Below are positions 12,981 through 13,024 of a DNA stretch of 13,024 bases, one piece after another. This DNA comes from JBFMDH01 sp044868105 (GTDB taxonomy: Bacteria > Acidobacteriota > Blastocatellia > UBA7656): NCBI GenBank assembly GCA_044868105.1, contig JBIOWC010000216.1, positions 1-13,024 on the forward strand, given 5' to 3'. The position numbers and the translations under genes were made by a program. A model generated the notes under the pieces. The model had not been told where the DNA came from. It ran no database searches and worked only from the letters and a program-made list of their open reading frames with translations. Position 1 is the first letter of the stretch. Each line of letters opens with the position of its first letter.

Positions 12981-13024
12981 TCAAGGCCAGGCCACATCAA
13001 CCACAATCGGGTCGTGGTCAGAAA
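12981..13024 (-). CDS. C-terminal end of endonuclease/exonuclease/phosphatase-family protein (partial)
   Basis: The last 13 complete codons of a leftward gene that enters from the right edge read SDHDPIVVDVAWP, then TGA at 12981-12983. The SDHDPI pattern is the hallmark C-terminal motif of the EEP superfamily (DNase I-like nucleases and phosphatases), where the Asp-His pair belongs to the catalytic site. The rest of the protein lies outside the window, so the specific type (nuclease, phosphodiesterase or phosphatase) cannot be told. The gap of about 100 bases to the symporter start allows either co-transcription or a separate promoter; a poor TTGACT-17-TAACCT pair lies within it. Confidence 0.75.
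   Translation of the reverse strand, partial: SDHDPIVVDVAWP

Overview
The window reads as an ordinary chromosomal stretch from a Gram-negative-type bacterium of intermediate GC content. Three things point to Acidobacteriota (Blastocatellia-like), though this is inference and not proven here: a large OmpA-domain outer-membrane protein with Ig/PKD-like repeats, sparse single-gene transcription units separated by long repeat-bearing gaps, and a family of large periplasm-facing GT-C glycosyltransferases. I see no phage, transposase, CRISPR array, rRNA or tRNA.

Layout, left to right. A small secreted hypothetical protein lies on the minus strand (TTG start). A purine/pyrimidine-rich gap follows, then a DUF1992 (DnaJ-associated) protein on the plus strand that may be translated from a leaderless mRNA. 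A 0.4 kb gap holds a palindromic 16-bp tandem repeat and a clear terminator for the next gene. That gene (minus) encodes an 823-residue protein: signal peptide, beta-rich/barrel-like region, two Ig/PKD-like domains and a peptidoglycan-binding OmpA domain. Its probable promoter lies about 170 bp upstream. Next is a complete glutamate dehydrogenase (minus) with a good sigma70-type promoter, transcribed away from the following plus-strand gene.

The centre of the window is a tandem pair of paralogous GT39/ArnT-like multi-membrane glycosyltransferases (5960-8011 and 8758-10851). Each carries a large soluble segment, probably periplasmic, before its last membrane helices. The 0.75 kb gap between them has a 26-bp minisatellite, a good promoter, a terminator-like hairpin about 120 nt downstream (a candidate small RNA or leader), and another strong hairpin. 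After the pair come a small OB-fold lipoprotein (plus), a perfect 16-bp hairpin between convergent genes, and a sodium/dicarboxylate-type (SDF family) symporter (minus) whose Na+-site motif is altered. At the right edge is the C-terminal tip of an endonuclease/exonuclease/phosphatase-family protein (minus).

Functional links are loose. Glutamate dehydrogenase and the acidic amino-acid/dicarboxylate carrier would both fit glutamate catabolism, but they are about 6 kb apart and not in one operon. The two glycosyltransferases probably modify envelope lipids, glycans or proteins. I found no convincing new multi-gene system. The items most worth a second look are the paralogous glycosyltransferase pair, the NQNGT variant of the symporter, the candidate small RNA and the three repeat-bearing gaps.
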